DNA of 64,000 nt, from the NCBI GenBank assembly GCA_030620095.1, contig JAUTXW010002195.1, positions 818,501 to 882,500 on the forward strand, given 5' to 3'. The DNA is from Kuschelorhynchus macadamiae. Lineage: Eukaryota > Arthropoda > Insecta > Coleoptera > Curculionidae. Positions 1 through 8,712 of this stretch are shown here, one piece after another (the first letter of the stretch is position 1; every line of letters begins with the position of its first letter). The notes below the pieces were generated by a model. It was not told where the DNA came from. It did not search any database and saw only the letters and a program-made list of their open reading frames with translations. The translations under genes and the position numbers were made by a program.

Positions 1-2066
1 CAGTTATATTGCATAATTTGCGTAATTATGATTCTCATCTATTTCTTAAAAAATTATGCTTAAACAAAGAACAACTAACAGTTATCGCACAAAACAAGGA
101 AAAATATATTTCATTTGAAAAGCTTATTCATGTGGATAACTATTTTGATAAAAAGACACAAAAGGCTAAGAAAAAAAATATATCATTAAGGTTTATTGAT
201 TCTTTTCAATTTCTATCCCATTCTTTATCAAAACTCTCTGAAAGCTTAAAAGATGAACAATGTAAGGAAATAAAAAAAATTTTCAATGATGAAGAAAGAT
301 TTAAACTTATTCGGCAAAAAGGTGTATTTCCTTACAATTATATTGATGATTATTTAAAATTAGAAGAAACAACTTTACCTCAAAAAGACCAATTTTATAA
401 TACTTTAACGGATGAGCACATCAGTGATGCAGAATACCAAAGAGCTGTAAAGGTTTGGCAATTGTTTAAATGTGAATCTCTTGGTCAATACTCCGACGTT
501 TACTTACTCTCTGATACTTTACTTTTGGCAGATATTTTTGAAAATTTTAGAAGCACTTGTTTATCCACATATAAGCTCGATCCAGCTCATTTTTACACTT
601 TTCCAGGTTTATCTTGGGAGGCGTGTTTGCGTTATACTGGAATAGAGTTAGAATTGTTAACTGATCCAGATATGATACACTTTTTCAAAAAAAGCGTTCG
701 CGGTGGTGTGAGCTCTTGCATTTGTAGAAAATCTGAAGCTAATAATCCATTTCTTTTAAATTTTGATCCTTTAAAGCCAACTAAATACATAATTTATTAT
801 GATGCAACAAATTTGTATGGTTATGCAATGTCACAGCACATTCCAACGGGAGATTTTGTTTGGTTAACAGATAAAGAAATCAATGATTTAAATATTATGA
901 ATATTTCTAAAAAATCTAATAAGGGATATGTTTTAGAAGTTGATTTAGAATATCCTACAAGTCTACATTCCTATCATAACGATTTTCCGTTTTGTCCAGA
1001 AAACTTTAAACCGCCAAATTCTAAATGCATAAAATTAATACCCAATTTAAATGATAAATCAAAATATGTTATTCACTATCAATTATTAAAACAATGTTTG
1101 GAACATGGACTCAAGTTAACTAAAGTTCATAGAGTTTTACAGTTTTCTCAATCTGATTGGTTGAAAAAATATATAGACTTGAATTCAAGATTAAGAAATG
1201 ATTCAAAGAATGAATTTGATCGTAATACTTACAAGTTGGCAAATAATAGTATTTATGGCAAGACTATGGAAAATGTTGATAGGAGAATTGACGTAAGACT
1301 TGTTACAGAGTGGGAAAAAAATAGAAGAAAAGATGGTGCTGAGAATTTAATTGCAAAACCATATTTCAAGGACTTAACAATATTTTCTGAAAACTTGGTA
1401 GCTATTCAAATGCAAAAGATTCAAGTTACTTACAATAAACCAATATATGTAGGCTTCTCAATATTAGATATATCTAAAACTGTCATGTATGATTTCTTTT
1501 ATAATTTTTTAAAACCTCTTTATCAGGAAAATATTTCACTTTTATACACCGATACCGATTCGTTCATTTTAGAAGTCACAACTCCAAATATTTATTCTGA
1601 CATGATAAAAAATATTCACAAATTTGACACATCTAATTATGAATTTAATAATATTCATGAAATGCCTATTACAAAGTCAGTTATAGGAAAATTCAAAGAT
1701 GAATATGCTGGTGAACCCATTACTACTTTCTTTGGTACTGGAGCAAAAGCATATTGTATTAAAACGGAAAACAGTTTAACAAAAAAAGCAAAAGGTGTTA
1801 AAAAAAGTGCAATTAAAAAGCAGTTGGATTTTATTCATTATAAAGATGTTGTTGAAAATCATTCTAAAACCTTTTGTTCAATGTATGTTTTTCGATCTAG
1901 ACAACATACAATTTTTACAGAGTTAATTAATAAATTGGCTTTGAGTTCCGAAGATGATAAGCGGTATAAAATTCCCTATAGTTTTAATACATTAGCTTGG
2001 GGACACCAAGATATTGCTTTGTATCAATGGAATGCAGAACATGAAGATTTAGATATATTTATGTAG
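1..2066 (+). CDS. pPolB: Protein-primed DNA polymerase B, C-terminal part (5' truncated by window)
   Basis: The reading frame is open from base 3, so the true start is to the left. About 688 residues are visible. Near residue 165 is an exonuclease III-type motif (Y-L-L-S-D-T-L-L-L-A-D). Palm motif A (DATNLYGYAM) lies near residue 263, motif B (NNSIYGKTMEN) near 410 and motif C (YTDTDSF) near 513. These are the signatures of the protein-primed family B polymerases of Polintons, adintoviruses and linear plasmids, which replicate linear DNA from a terminal-protein primer. The full family protein is usually over 1000 residues, so the terminal-protein and exonuclease I/II part is missing only because of the window edge. 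All catalytic aspartates that can be seen are kept. Confidence 0.95.
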   Translation, partial: VILHNLRNYDSHLFLKKLCLNKEQLTVIAQNKEKYISFEKLIHVDNYFDKKTQKAKKKNISLRFIDSFQFLSHSLSKLSESLKDEQCKEIKKIFNDEERFKLIRQKGVFPYNYIDDYLKLEETTLPQKDQFYNTLTDEHISDAEYQRAVKVWQLFKCESLGQYSDVYLLSDTLLLADIFENFRSTCLSTYKLDPAHFYTFPGLSWEACLRYTGIELELLTDPDMIHFFKKSVRGGVSSCICRKSEANNPFLLNFDPLKPTKYIIYYDATNLYGYAMSQHIPTGDFVWLTDKEINDLNIMNISKKSNKGYVLEVDLEYPTSLHSYHNDFPFCPENFKPPNSKCIKLIPNLNDKSKYVIHYQLLKQCLEHGLKLTKVHRVLQFSQSDWLKKYIDLNSRLRNDSKNEFDRNTYKLANNSIYGKTMENVDRRIDVRLVTEWEKNRRKDGAENLIAKPYFKDLTIFSENLVAIQMQKIQVTYNKPIYVGFSILDISKTVMYDFFYNFLKPLYQENISLLYTDTDSFILEVTTPNIYSDMIKNIHKFDTSNYEFNNIHEMPITKSVIGKFKDEYAGEPITTFFGTGAKAYCIKTENSLTKKAKGVKKSAIKKQLDFIHYKDVVENHSKTFCSMYVFRSRQHTIFTELINKLALSSEDDKRYKIPYSFNTLAWGHQDIALYQWNAEHEDLDIFM

Positions 2067-2132
2067 ATATTATAAGGTATTTAAATTTGTTGTTTTTGAA
2101 ACCAAAGTTAGTCTTCATAAGTCTTTCACAAA

Positions 2133-2504
2133 ATGTGCTTAGAAACTTTTGACAAAGAAATTGATAACAGTTATTTTAAAACATATGAAAAACGACTTTC
2201 CACTTTTAAAAAATGGAAAGGAAAATTGAGACCAGAAGTGTTAGCTGGAGCTGGCTTTTACTATACTTCAATCAATGATATTTGTAAATGTTTTTATTGT
2301 GGTATTGAAATTTTTGATTGGTTAAGTTATGATGATCCTATTGTGGAGCATAAGAAATTTGCTAGGAATTGTGATTTAAATAACTGTTTATGGAAAAATA
2401 GGAATCGAATAATTGTAACCATTCAAAATAAGTCTTCAAGCTACACATTTTATATAGTATTATTAATATCCTTATTTATGAACTTTTACATATATTTAAA
2501 TTAA
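2133..2504 (+). CDS. BIR-domain (IAP-like) protein with C-terminal membrane anchor
   Basis: This 123-aa ORF carries one BIR domain from about residue 21 to 83. It has the R-x2-TF-x2-W start (R21, F25, W28), the AGFYYT core, C53-x2-C56, W63, the DDP-x2-EH element with H73, and C80. These are the four zinc ligands. BIR proteins (cellular IAPs, baculovirus IAP and p35-independent inhibitors) bind caspases or their activators. There is no RING domain. Residues about 104-121 form a hydrophobic stretch that looks like a tail anchor, which is unusual for an IAP. The gene follows the polymerase by 66 bases on the same strand. An apoptosis-blocking role at a membrane is inference; a structural or unrelated zinc-binding role is possible. 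Confidence 0.8.
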   Translation: MCLETFDKEIDNSYFKTYEKRLSTFKKWKGKLRPEVLAGAGFYYTSINDICKCFYCGIEIFDWLSYDDPIVEHKKFARNCDLNNCLWKNRNRIIVTIQNKSSSYTFYIVLLISLFMNFYIYLN

Positions 2505-2602
2505 GTATTTTATTGTTATTTTTTTACAACTGCTTTTGCTTTCGTGGTGAAAGTATCTGCTTAATGTTAATAAATTTGGAATATTATTATTAATTTGTTT
2601 TA

Positions 2603-3070
2603 ATGACTATCAGTAGATCTCAATTTATTCTTCTTTATTTTATTTTCCAAAATGTTTTTTATGTTCATCATCCCCCTGGCGTAACACAGTGTGAAATATG
2701 TTTTTCTAATAAAACAGACGTCACTCTAAGTAAATATTGTAAATTTATGAAAATTGGATTAATTAACAATAGTACAATTAGTTGGATGGAACGAATAAAT
2801 GGAAATGAAAATGCAAGTAAATTTTTTAAAATTTTGTATCATTATCCAAATCGATCTATTTTTGATACAAATTGGATAGAAAGGTTAGAGTTTAAAAATA
2901 ATCAGTTACAAATTTTAACCCCCAACTGTACCAATTATTATGACGGATTCAAAAATTATTACTTTTCCATCATTAGTGTTACATTAAACTTTGCATTATT
3001 TTTATACATTACCATTTTAATTATTTATCTTTATTATAAATTTCAAACTGGAAATCTATTTTTTCATTAA
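2603..3070 (+). CDS. Small predicted type I membrane glycoprotein, function unknown
   Basis: The 155-aa product begins with a hydrophobic signal-like segment (about residues 7-21) and ends with a strongly hydrophobic span (about 119-145) followed by a short tail. The ectodomain between them has several N-x-S/T sequons (NKT, NNS, NST, NRS, NCT) and four or more cysteines including a C-x2-C pair. This is the layout of a secreted-side glycoprotein with one membrane anchor. I recognise no family. In an element that encodes capsid genes, an envelope-like or attachment role is conceivable but unproven. It lies between the BIR gene and the 236-aa conserved gene on the same strand. Confidence 0.6.
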   Translation: MTISRSQFILLYFIFQNVFYVHHPPGVTQCEICFSNKTDVTLSKYCKFMKIGLINNSTISWMERINGNENASKFFKILYHYPNRSIFDTNWIERLEFKNNQLQILTPNCTNYYDGFKNYYFSIISVTLNFALFLYITILIIYLYYKFQTGNLFFH

Positions 3071-3135
3071 TCCATTTTAAACGAAACTTTAAAGAAAGTG
3101 GGGATGAGAATATTTAAGTACAAGAATAACACAAT

Positions 3136-3846
3136 ATGTTTCAGTCTCGTTTAGTCATTATGAACAACGCCGTGGTTCATAAACCTTTGGAAACGCTTCT
3201 TAATTCAAAAATTTATTTTTTAAATAATTCTTTGTCAAAATTTGTTCTTGTTGGCATTAGTTTAAATGATTTTTCTCCAAAAATTGTAATTGGTGGAAAA
3301 ACTGGATTTTCAATCGCACTAACCGAAGAAAATTGGAAAGACATTTGTGTTCATCAAGGAATTATTGTAAACAATTTCTACTTTCCTCAAGTTGATCAAA
3401 CCAGTGTGAATATAAACAACATTCATCTGCAGGTTCAGAAAATAAATGATACCCCTGTTCTACAAATTACAAAAGGCCCACACTTCATATACTTAGGACA
3501 AGAGTCTTTGGACAATTTGTGGCGATTAAAGGAAATTATTGATTATAGATTATCTATACTTAAAAGGCAAGAATTCAATACATATTTCAAAATATTTCAA
3601 AATAATATTTCATCTGATTGTGGCGACTTGTGTACGCATGTTTATAATATAATAAGTCCAACAGAAAATCCTAACAGTGAAAATGTTTCAACTATGATGG
3701 AATTACTTGCTTTATATCCTGAACAAATGGAAAACAAATTGAAGCAAAATGGAACAAAACGAAAATATTACGAAGAAAACAATGAAAATGGATCAAAAAG
3801 AAAATATTACGAAGAAAACAATATCTTTTCTGGAAGAGAACAATAA
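3136..3846 (+). CDS. Conserved Polinton protein of unknown function (236 aa)
   Basis: The ORF begins at the first ATG after an AT-rich leader; a second ATG lies eight codons in. The core (residues about 45-150) is rich in beta-type segments, including an IGGKTGFSIALTEENW stretch and later YLGQESLDNLW. From memory this layout recurs in Polintons between the polymerase and integrase. The IGG-x-GFSIALTEENW pattern faintly recalls PC4/Sub1-type ssDNA-binding folds, but that is only a suggestion. The C-terminal tail contains two copies of a 13-residue unit (KRKYYEENN core) produced by a 39-bp tandem duplication. Its 3' end overlaps the next small ORF by 98 bases in another frame. Confidence 0.75.
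   Translation: MFQSRLVIMNNAVVHKPLETLLNSKIYFLNNSLSKFVLVGISLNDFSPKIVIGGKTGFSIALTEENWKDICVHQGIIVNNFYFPQVDQTSVNINNIHLQVQKINDTPVLQITKGPHFIYLGQESLDNLWRLKEIIDYRLSILKRQEFNTYFKIFQNNISSDCGDLCTHVYNIISPTENPNSENVSTMMELLALYPEQMENKLKQNGTKRKYYEENNENGSKRKYYEENNIFSGREQ
3749..3826 (+). repeat. 39-bp tandem duplication, two copies, inside overlapping ORFs
   Basis: Copies begin at 3749 and 3788 and differ at a few bases. The unit is a multiple of three, so both overlapping frames stay open through it. In the upper frame it encodes a repeated KRKYYEENN core, and in the lower frame a repeated ENITKKT core. Confidence 0.85.
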
Positions 3847-4036
3847 GGTGCATGTGTTAGTGAAGTGGAGCTTTGCTTACAGACAAGCCCGTAGGAGTAA
3901 CTTTCAGATGTGGTACTTAGATAGACTCCGTTTTGAAAAAAGAATAAATGATTGTAAACTTATTCTAGATTCGATATTATCTGAGGAACATAGAAATAAA
4001 ATATATTTGACACGTTTTAATAAAAATTGTATTTGA
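3749..4036 (+). CDS. Small ORF overlapping the 236-aa gene, unknown
   Basis: A 95-aa ORF starts inside the 39-bp duplication and runs 190 bases beyond the stop of the 236-aa gene. The part after the overlap (about residues 32-95) is basic and aromatic, with a run FQMWYLDRLRFEKR, and would be predicted helical. I do not recognise it. It may be an independent overlapping gene, or the displaced C-terminus of the upstream protein after a frameshift within the A-rich duplication. The gap to the integrase stop on the opposite strand (4037-4184) holds only AT-rich convergent 3' sequence. Confidence 0.45.
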   Translation: MEQNENITKKTMKMDQKENITKKTISFLEENNKVHVLVKWSFAYRQARRSNFQMWYLDRLRFEKRINDCKLILDSILSEEHRNKIYLTRFNKNCI

Positions 4037-4184
4037 TGTTTTACTTAATAAAATTTTAGTTTAGTAAATGTGAATTTTATTTGAAATTAATTAGCACATT
4101 AAGACTTTGTAATTTGTATCAGCTAAAGCATAAAGTGAGGAACAGAAATAAAACAAATTTAACTAAAATTTAATTTCAATTTAA

Positions 4185-5117
4185 TTAAACAATATTTTTT
4201 TTATCAATCCATGTATTATATTTTTTATCAAGTCCTAACCATTTCACATAAACTTTGTTTCCTTTCCTTCTCAAAATCTTCTCAATAAGATACACATCGG
4301 TATGCTTTACTTTTAGTAATTCTTGCTCATAAAAACCACCCAGAATGTCCTGATTATCTTCGTCTTGAATTAAATATGTCCAAGGGTTTGTCATCTTAAC
4401 TTCTTTAATGTGGAATATCTCATTTGACCAATTTGGTGTGTAACCTTTTGAAAATGCCTCTCGATGCTTGCTTATTCGTACGTGATCACCCACTTTAAAC
4501 TTTGGAGATTTTATATCTAACGTTTTAGCATGAGTAAATGCAGATTTCAAGATTCTATTTTCATTTGTTTTATTTACTTGTTTTGGCTTCATTCCTATTG
4601 AAGAATGTTTTGTATTGTTATAATCTTTTACAATATCCGCTAATATATTAAACCATTTGTAATTTCCTTGAATGCTAAATATTTTCCACATATTATTCTT
4701 TAAAGTCCTGTTCACTCTTTCTACTATACTCGCTTTCAAATTGGAAAACGTGCTATAATGGTTAATTCGAAATTGTTGCATCAAATTTTGAAAATTTACA
4801 TTGAAAAACTCTCTTCCTCTATCCGTTTGCAAGTTTTTTGGTGGAGTTTTTGCACTGATTAATATTTTTTTCATTGCCGCTGTTACGTCTTTTCCAGATT
4901 TAGATTTTAACGGTTCGGCCCAAACATACTTAGAAAATACATTTATGGTAATCAAGATATATTTAAATCCCTTATTAAATTTGGCATAGGGTAACATTTC
5001 AACCAAATCAGCTTGAAAAAGATCATTTAACCCTTTCACTACCACCCTTCTGCGTTTGTAGTTTTTTCTAGCAGGTTTATGTAATTCATTAACGACTTGC
5101 TGTTTAACGGTTGTCAT
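4185..5117 (-). CDS. INT: Polinton retroviral-type integrase with C-terminal chromodomain
   Basis: The 310-aa product has an rve core with the catalytic triad D37 (QADLVEM), D99 (QTDRGREF) and E133 (SIVERVNRTLK). A C-terminal chromodomain follows at about 275-310 (KILRRKGNKVYVKWLG ... YNTWI). It would insert the linear element by strand transfer, producing short target duplications. The start ATG at 5117 is followed by the ELHKPARKN...RRR segment that in my memory opens Polinton integrases, so no N-terminal HHCC finger is expected here. It heads the minus-strand block of INT, coiled-coil, conserved protein and ATPase. Confidence 0.95.
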   Translation of the reverse strand: MTTVKQQVVNELHKPARKNYKRRRVVVKGLNDLFQADLVEMLPYAKFNKGFKYILITINVFSKYVWAEPLKSKSGKDVTAAMKKILISAKTPPKNLQTDRGREFFNVNFQNLMQQFRINHYSTFSNLKASIVERVNRTLKNNMWKIFSIQGNYKWFNILADIVKDYNNTKHSSIGMKPKQVNKTNENRILKSAFTHAKTLDIKSPKFKVGDHVRISKHREAFSKGYTPNWSNEIFHIKEVKMTNPWTYLIQDEDNQDILGGFYEQELLKVKHTDVYLIEKILRRKGNKVYVKWLGLDKKYNTWIDKKNIV

Positions 5118-5158
5118 GACAACAAACTTGTTTATTCAATTTTAAGGAAGTTCACTTT

Positions 5159-5899
5159 CTATGTTTTGTAATAATTCGAAATATAACTTTTATATGTTTT
5201 TTCCCATTCATTCAATTTATCAATTTGTATTGTATAACTTTTTTCATTTAAAATTTTACTAATTTTAGTAATCTCCTTTTCTAACACATTAAAGGATTTT
5301 TTTATCTCTCCAGTTAAGAAAGTAGTTGATCTACTATCACTATTTTTTAATTCCTCCTCTGTTTTATTTAATTCTTGTTCTAATTTCTTAATTACACTGG
5401 ACATTATATTTTCCAAGGAAATATATTGTTGATTTTCTTCCAAAGTGAGTTGGTCAATTGTTCTACTGTTAAGAATGCTATTTTGATTTCTTTTTTTTTC
5501 ATCATCTAACCTTTTTATAAAAGTTCTTAATTGTTTAATTTTTTCCTTGTGTTTTTCAATTATTACTTCTCTTATATTTGTTTCCATTATTTTATTAATT
5601 TTGTTGATATCATCACTTAATTTTTTGTCTTCCTTTTTAACATGTTCATTTAAAAATTGCAAATCTTTACTTATTTGATTTAGCGTTAGCAACTGTTTAT
5701 TAACGTTTTCAATTGAGGTATAACATACTTTAATCTGGTTTTCATACTTTAAAAAATTTTCATCAAAAACCTTAAGCTTTTTAGCAAAGATTTCATTATT
5801 TGTTTCATTTTCACCTAATCTCCTTTTTAAATTATTAATGTCACTTATTCTCTCTTGATTTTGTTTTGAAATATGGCGTCCAAATTTATCAACTGTCAT
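5159..5899 (-). CDS. Long coiled-coil protein, unknown
   Basis: Of the 246 residues nearly all are charged or polar with regularly spaced leucine and isoleucine; the protein is predicted to be almost entirely helical coiled coil from about residue 12 to 240. No enzyme motif is visible. It lies 41 bases downstream of the conserved 379-aa gene's stop region and upstream of integrase in the same minus-strand block. Virion scaffolding, a fibre-like role or a partner of the integrase are all possible; nothing in the sequence decides. Confidence 0.7.
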   Translation of the reverse strand: MTVDKFGRHISKQNQERISDINNLKRRLGENETNNEIFAKKLKVFDENFLKYENQIKVCYTSIENVNKQLLTLNQISKDLQFLNEHVKKEDKKLSDDINKINKIMETNIREVIIEKHKEKIKQLRTFIKRLDDEKKRNQNSILNSRTIDQLTLEENQQYISLENIMSSVIKKLEQELNKTEEELKNSDSRSTTFLTGEIKKSFNVLEKEITKISKILNEKSYTIQIDKLNEWEKTYKSYISNYYKT

Positions 5900-5948
5900 G
5901 TTGAGCTTTCATTAAACAATAAATATGATTATATTTGATAGCTGTTAT

Positions 5949-7088
5949 TTATAGTATTACTTTATCTTCTCTTAATTCTTCAATAATAGAGATAATCTCG
6001 TTACTATGAGCATTATTTCCCGCATCACTTGATGAAATTAATAAACGTAGCCTATCAACAATTTCGTTTACATTATTCCAGTATACATAGTCTGTATTTG
6101 ATCTGTTTGTTTTCAAAATTAATCCCTTTCCTGTAGATTTGGCTCTAGTTGTTCTAAACGGAGGTTGTGGTTTGTTAAATGCTGTAACTAATCTTGGCAA
6201 GGTTTTTGTCTTTGTAATCCCCTTTCTTTGTAAATATGGTCCTATTATTGTAACATATTTGTGTGATGTATTTCCTTGAACTTGTTCATTTGAATCAAAA
6301 TTCCTACGATATACATTTGTTTTAGCTAGAATGTTCATGTAATTATCTAAATCTTCCTTCTTATAACCTATCGGTTCTTTTTTGAAAAGCAATTCGTATA
6401 AACCTGGCGTGCCTGTGTACGTTATTCCTCCCACTTTAATGTCCTTTCCAATAATTTCTACCGGTATCTGTGTTAAACCAAAAGAAAACTTATCCGTTTC
6501 GAGGTCATGAACTATTCCGTAATAATGGTCAAATTTATGTTGTGTATCTTTCACACCCTCATCAATATATGATCTGGGTAATTCATGAAAATCTGCTAAG
6601 TAATCTTTATATGATGGTGTACCAACATAGGTTTGAATTGTTTTTCTAGTTTGTTCCAATATGTCTGACAAGTTTAAATTTGTTGTTGTGTCACTAGAAG
6701 GATCTGAAGTTTCTGCTATAACAGTTGATGACAATGGTTGTACTACAGGAGAGGAAGAAGTGATACTACTGTCATTTAAAAATGTTGGTAGTTCTGTAGG
6801 GAGTAACGGAGTTTTTCCTGTTTTCTGAATATTTTTCGTCGGAGTTGATGTTTTATAAAGCTTTGTAGGTGTTTTGAATTCTTCATACTTTGAAACTCTT
6901 TCTTCTTTTAAATCGAATGGTTCGGATTTACCAATACTTGAAATTAGCTGTTTAAGTGGTTGTGTTATTGGTCTATAAGTTTGTTCTAATTCGGACTGAG
7001 CAGTAGAAGTAGCTAATTTCAAGCTTTGATATTTCTGCTTCACGGCTTGTCTCGATTTTATTAATTCTCGAGCTAAACGTTTATCCAT
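5949..7088 (-). CDS. Conserved Polinton protein next to the ATPase (379 aa), function unknown
   Basis: I place the start at the ATG whose first base is 7088; codons further upstream are open but lack an ATG. The first third is low-complexity Ser/Thr/Pro-rich, with a predicted helix at residues 1-35. The C-terminal half holds segments I recall as widely conserved in insect Polintons: GLYELLFKKEPIGY, a YVYWNNVNEIVDRLRLL block and the terminal NEIISIIEELRED. This family is believed to be listed only as a domain of unknown function; that was not checked. The position between ATPase and integrase is typical. A virion or packaging role is inference. Confidence 0.8.
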   Translation of the reverse strand: MDKRLARELIKSRQAVKQKYQSLKLATSTAQSELEQTYRPITQPLKQLISSIGKSEPFDLKEERVSKYEEFKTPTKLYKTSTPTKNIQKTGKTPLLPTELPTFLNDSSITSSSPVVQPLSSTVIAETSDPSSDTTTNLNLSDILEQTRKTIQTYVGTPSYKDYLADFHELPRSYIDEGVKDTQHKFDHYYGIVHDLETDKFSFGLTQIPVEIIGKDIKVGGITYTGTPGLYELLFKKEPIGYKKEDLDNYMNILAKTNVYRRNFDSNEQVQGNTSHKYVTIIGPYLQRKGITKTKTLPRLVTAFNKPQPPFRTTRAKSTGKGLILKTNRSNTDYVYWNNVNEIVDRLRLLISSSDAGNNAHSNEIISIIEELREDKVIL

Positions 7089-7132
7089 GCTGTACAAGTT
7101 TTAAATGAAATAAAACTGCAAATTTTTTACTT

Positions 7133-7822
7133 TTATAAATATATAAAGGAATCGAATTTACTCCTATATCTGCCGTGATTTACTTCACAATCTTTGTCAA
7201 TTACAAGAAAGCCATATGGATCCATCCAACAGTTAGCACAAATATTTTTAAACTGATCAAATGTCATATCCAATATACAGTGGTCATTATATATATGTTT
7301 TAAACTCAAACAGTCCTGTTTAAATAAAATTAATAAGTTTGCATTTTCTCGAATTAGACGTTTAAGGATTGAGGAATATCCTTGAAAAATAAAAAAACAA
7401 TCGGTGTTTCTATGCCTTCCATGCGTGAAATAGTCCCTAATAATAGATTGATTATGACAAGGAATATCATCAAAAATGATAACGGAATTTGGCTTTATCT
7501 CATGAGGTGAAATAATGTTCTCATCGCTATCATATTCAAAGTATCCAATTTCTTTCATAGGCTTTAACAACTTCCTTAAATATTCATATTTTGGTTGATC
7601 TAATGACTTTGAATAAACATAGACATTTTCAAACCTAATTCCATTAGGATGCTCGAGCAGTGTAAGCATAACGTTGGTTTTACCGCTACCACTGCAACCA
7701 ACTATAAGCCCTCTTTTTGAACCACCGCAAAATAAGTCACCATGTTTTCTCAACTGTTTACTTAAAATTTTTTCGTCATGATTATTTACTGGTAATGAGA
7801 ATTTTTGTTTTTCAATCCTCAT
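7133..7822 (-). CDS. ATP: FtsK/HerA-type (A32-like) DNA packaging ATPase
   Basis: The 229-aa protein has a Walker A loop GCSGSGKT at residues 42-49 and a Walker B strand ending VIIFDD near residue 118, followed by a likely sensor stretch. This is the compact packaging ATPase shared by Polintons, virophages, adintoviruses and poxviruses (A32), which pumps genomic DNA into capsids. Length and motifs are normal and no break is seen. Its 5' end faces the PLA2 gene across an 87-bp divergent intergenic region. Confidence 0.92.
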   Translation of the reverse strand: MRIEKQKFSLPVNNHDEKILSKQLRKHGDLFCGGSKRGLIVGCSGSGKTNVMLTLLEHPNGIRFENVYVYSKSLDQPKYEYLRKLLKPMKEIGYFEYDSDENIISPHEIKPNSVIIFDDIPCHNQSIIRDYFTHGRHRNTDCFFIFQGYSSILKRLIRENANLLILFKQDCLSLKHIYNDHCILDMTFDQFKNICANCWMDPYGFLVIDKDCEVNHGRYRSKFDSFIYL

Positions 7823-7909
7823 TCTTAATCACACTAGTAAATATTTTTAGCTGTAAAAGTATTTATACCAGAAAAATGTCAATGTGTTTTTAGTATAAAA
7901 AGAACTTCA
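7823..7909. promoter_or_regulatory. Divergent intergenic region, ATPase and PLA2 genes
   Basis: This 87-bp AT-rich gap separates the two divergent gene blocks, so it must hold or lie near both start regions. A TATAAAA sits at 7894-7900 on the plus strand. It is only about ten bases before the PLA2 ATG, which is too close for a standard TATA box with a leader, so its role is uncertain. Confidence 0.3.
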
Positions 7910-8629
7910 ATGACTGTGGGTCGTCATAAGTTGAAAAAAACTATTAAAAGACGTAATAGAAAAGGCTCTGGTTTAGTAAATAAATTAATTAGTAAATTAC
8001 CTTTCGAAGTTCATATACCAGGATATAATTATTGTGGTCCCGGCACCAACTTGGAAAAAAGATTAACTAGAGGTGACGTTGGTGTAAATCCATTGGATTC
8101 CGCTTGCAAAGAACATGATATATCTTACTCTCAGACTGAAGATTTATCAAAAAGACACATATCTGACCAAATATTAGACAAAAAAGCCTGGGATAGGGTA
8201 AAAGCTAAAGATTGTTCTATTGGTGAAAAAATTGCAGCTTTAAGTGTTGCAGGAATAATGAAGGGTAAAAGAAAGTTCGGTTTGGGATTAAAAAATACAA
8301 AAGGGGGTAAACTTAAATTGAGAAAAAAACGTATCATTCGAACACCCAAAAAAATTGGAGGATTTCTACCTCTTTTGTTTCCCATTCTTGGCGCCCTGGG
8401 TGCACTAGGTGGAGGCGCGGCAGGAATTGCTAAGGCAGTAAATGATGCTAAAGCAGCTAAACAGCAACTAGAAGAAATACATAGACATAATATTGCAATG
8501 GAAAATGCTTCTAAAGAAGGTAAAGGATTATATATTAGACCATATAAAGGAAAGGGACTATTTATTAGACCTTATAAAGGAGGATCCGTCAAAATGAAAG
8601 CAATCAGACAAAAAAAAAACTCAAAATAA
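7910..8629 (+). CDS. Parvovirus-type phospholipase A2 domain virion protein
   Basis: The 239-aa protein begins with a basic stretch and then has the calcium loop YCGPGT (residues 41-46) and the catalytic HD pair in LDSACKEHD (69-70). These are the hallmarks of the PLA2 domain of parvoviral VP1 proteins, used to breach endosomal membranes. A glycine/alanine-rich hydrophobic segment follows (about 150-176), then a helix, then two copies of a G-L-Y/F-I-R-P-Y-K-G unit near the C-terminus. A minor virion or core protein role fits its place directly before protease and capsid genes. The last codons cross a run of ten A's with a slippery heptamer. Confidence 0.88.
   Translation: MTVGRHKLKKTIKRRNRKGSGLVNKLISKLPFEVHIPGYNYCGPGTNLEKRLTRGDVGVNPLDSACKEHDISYSQTEDLSKRHISDQILDKKAWDRVKAKDCSIGEKIAALSVAGIMKGKRKFGLGLKNTKGGKLKLRKKRIIRTPKKIGGFLPLLFPILGALGALGGGAAGIAKAVNDAKAAKQQLEEIHRHNIAMENASKEGKGLYIRPYKGKGLFIRPYKGGSVKMKAIRQKKNSK
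8614..8620 (+). promoter_or_regulatory. Putative -1 frameshift heptamer (A AAA AAC) at PLA2/protease overlap
   Basis: Read in the PLA2 frame, the heptamer is A AAA AAC, the same type used at the MMTV gag-pro junction. The PLA2 stop follows seven bases later at 8627-8629. A -1 slip here enters exactly the protease frame, which is open from 8578 to 8994. The surrounding A run is 8610-8619, so a length polymorphism or assembly error is an alternative. No downstream pseudoknot was established. Confidence 0.5.
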
Positions 8630-8712
8630 GTTTTCCAAAAAGAGCACTTACGAACAATGATATTATTAAATATGTAAAGCTGTTAAAAATAACTGGCTTT
8701 AGAGGTGTTTTT

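Noticed and set aside
3136..3846. PC4-type ssDNA-binding protein
   Set aside because: The resemblance is a short pattern only; not enough to name it.
8131..8385. Minus-strand ORF within the PLA2 gene
   Set aside because: Shadow of a well-supported plus-strand gene.
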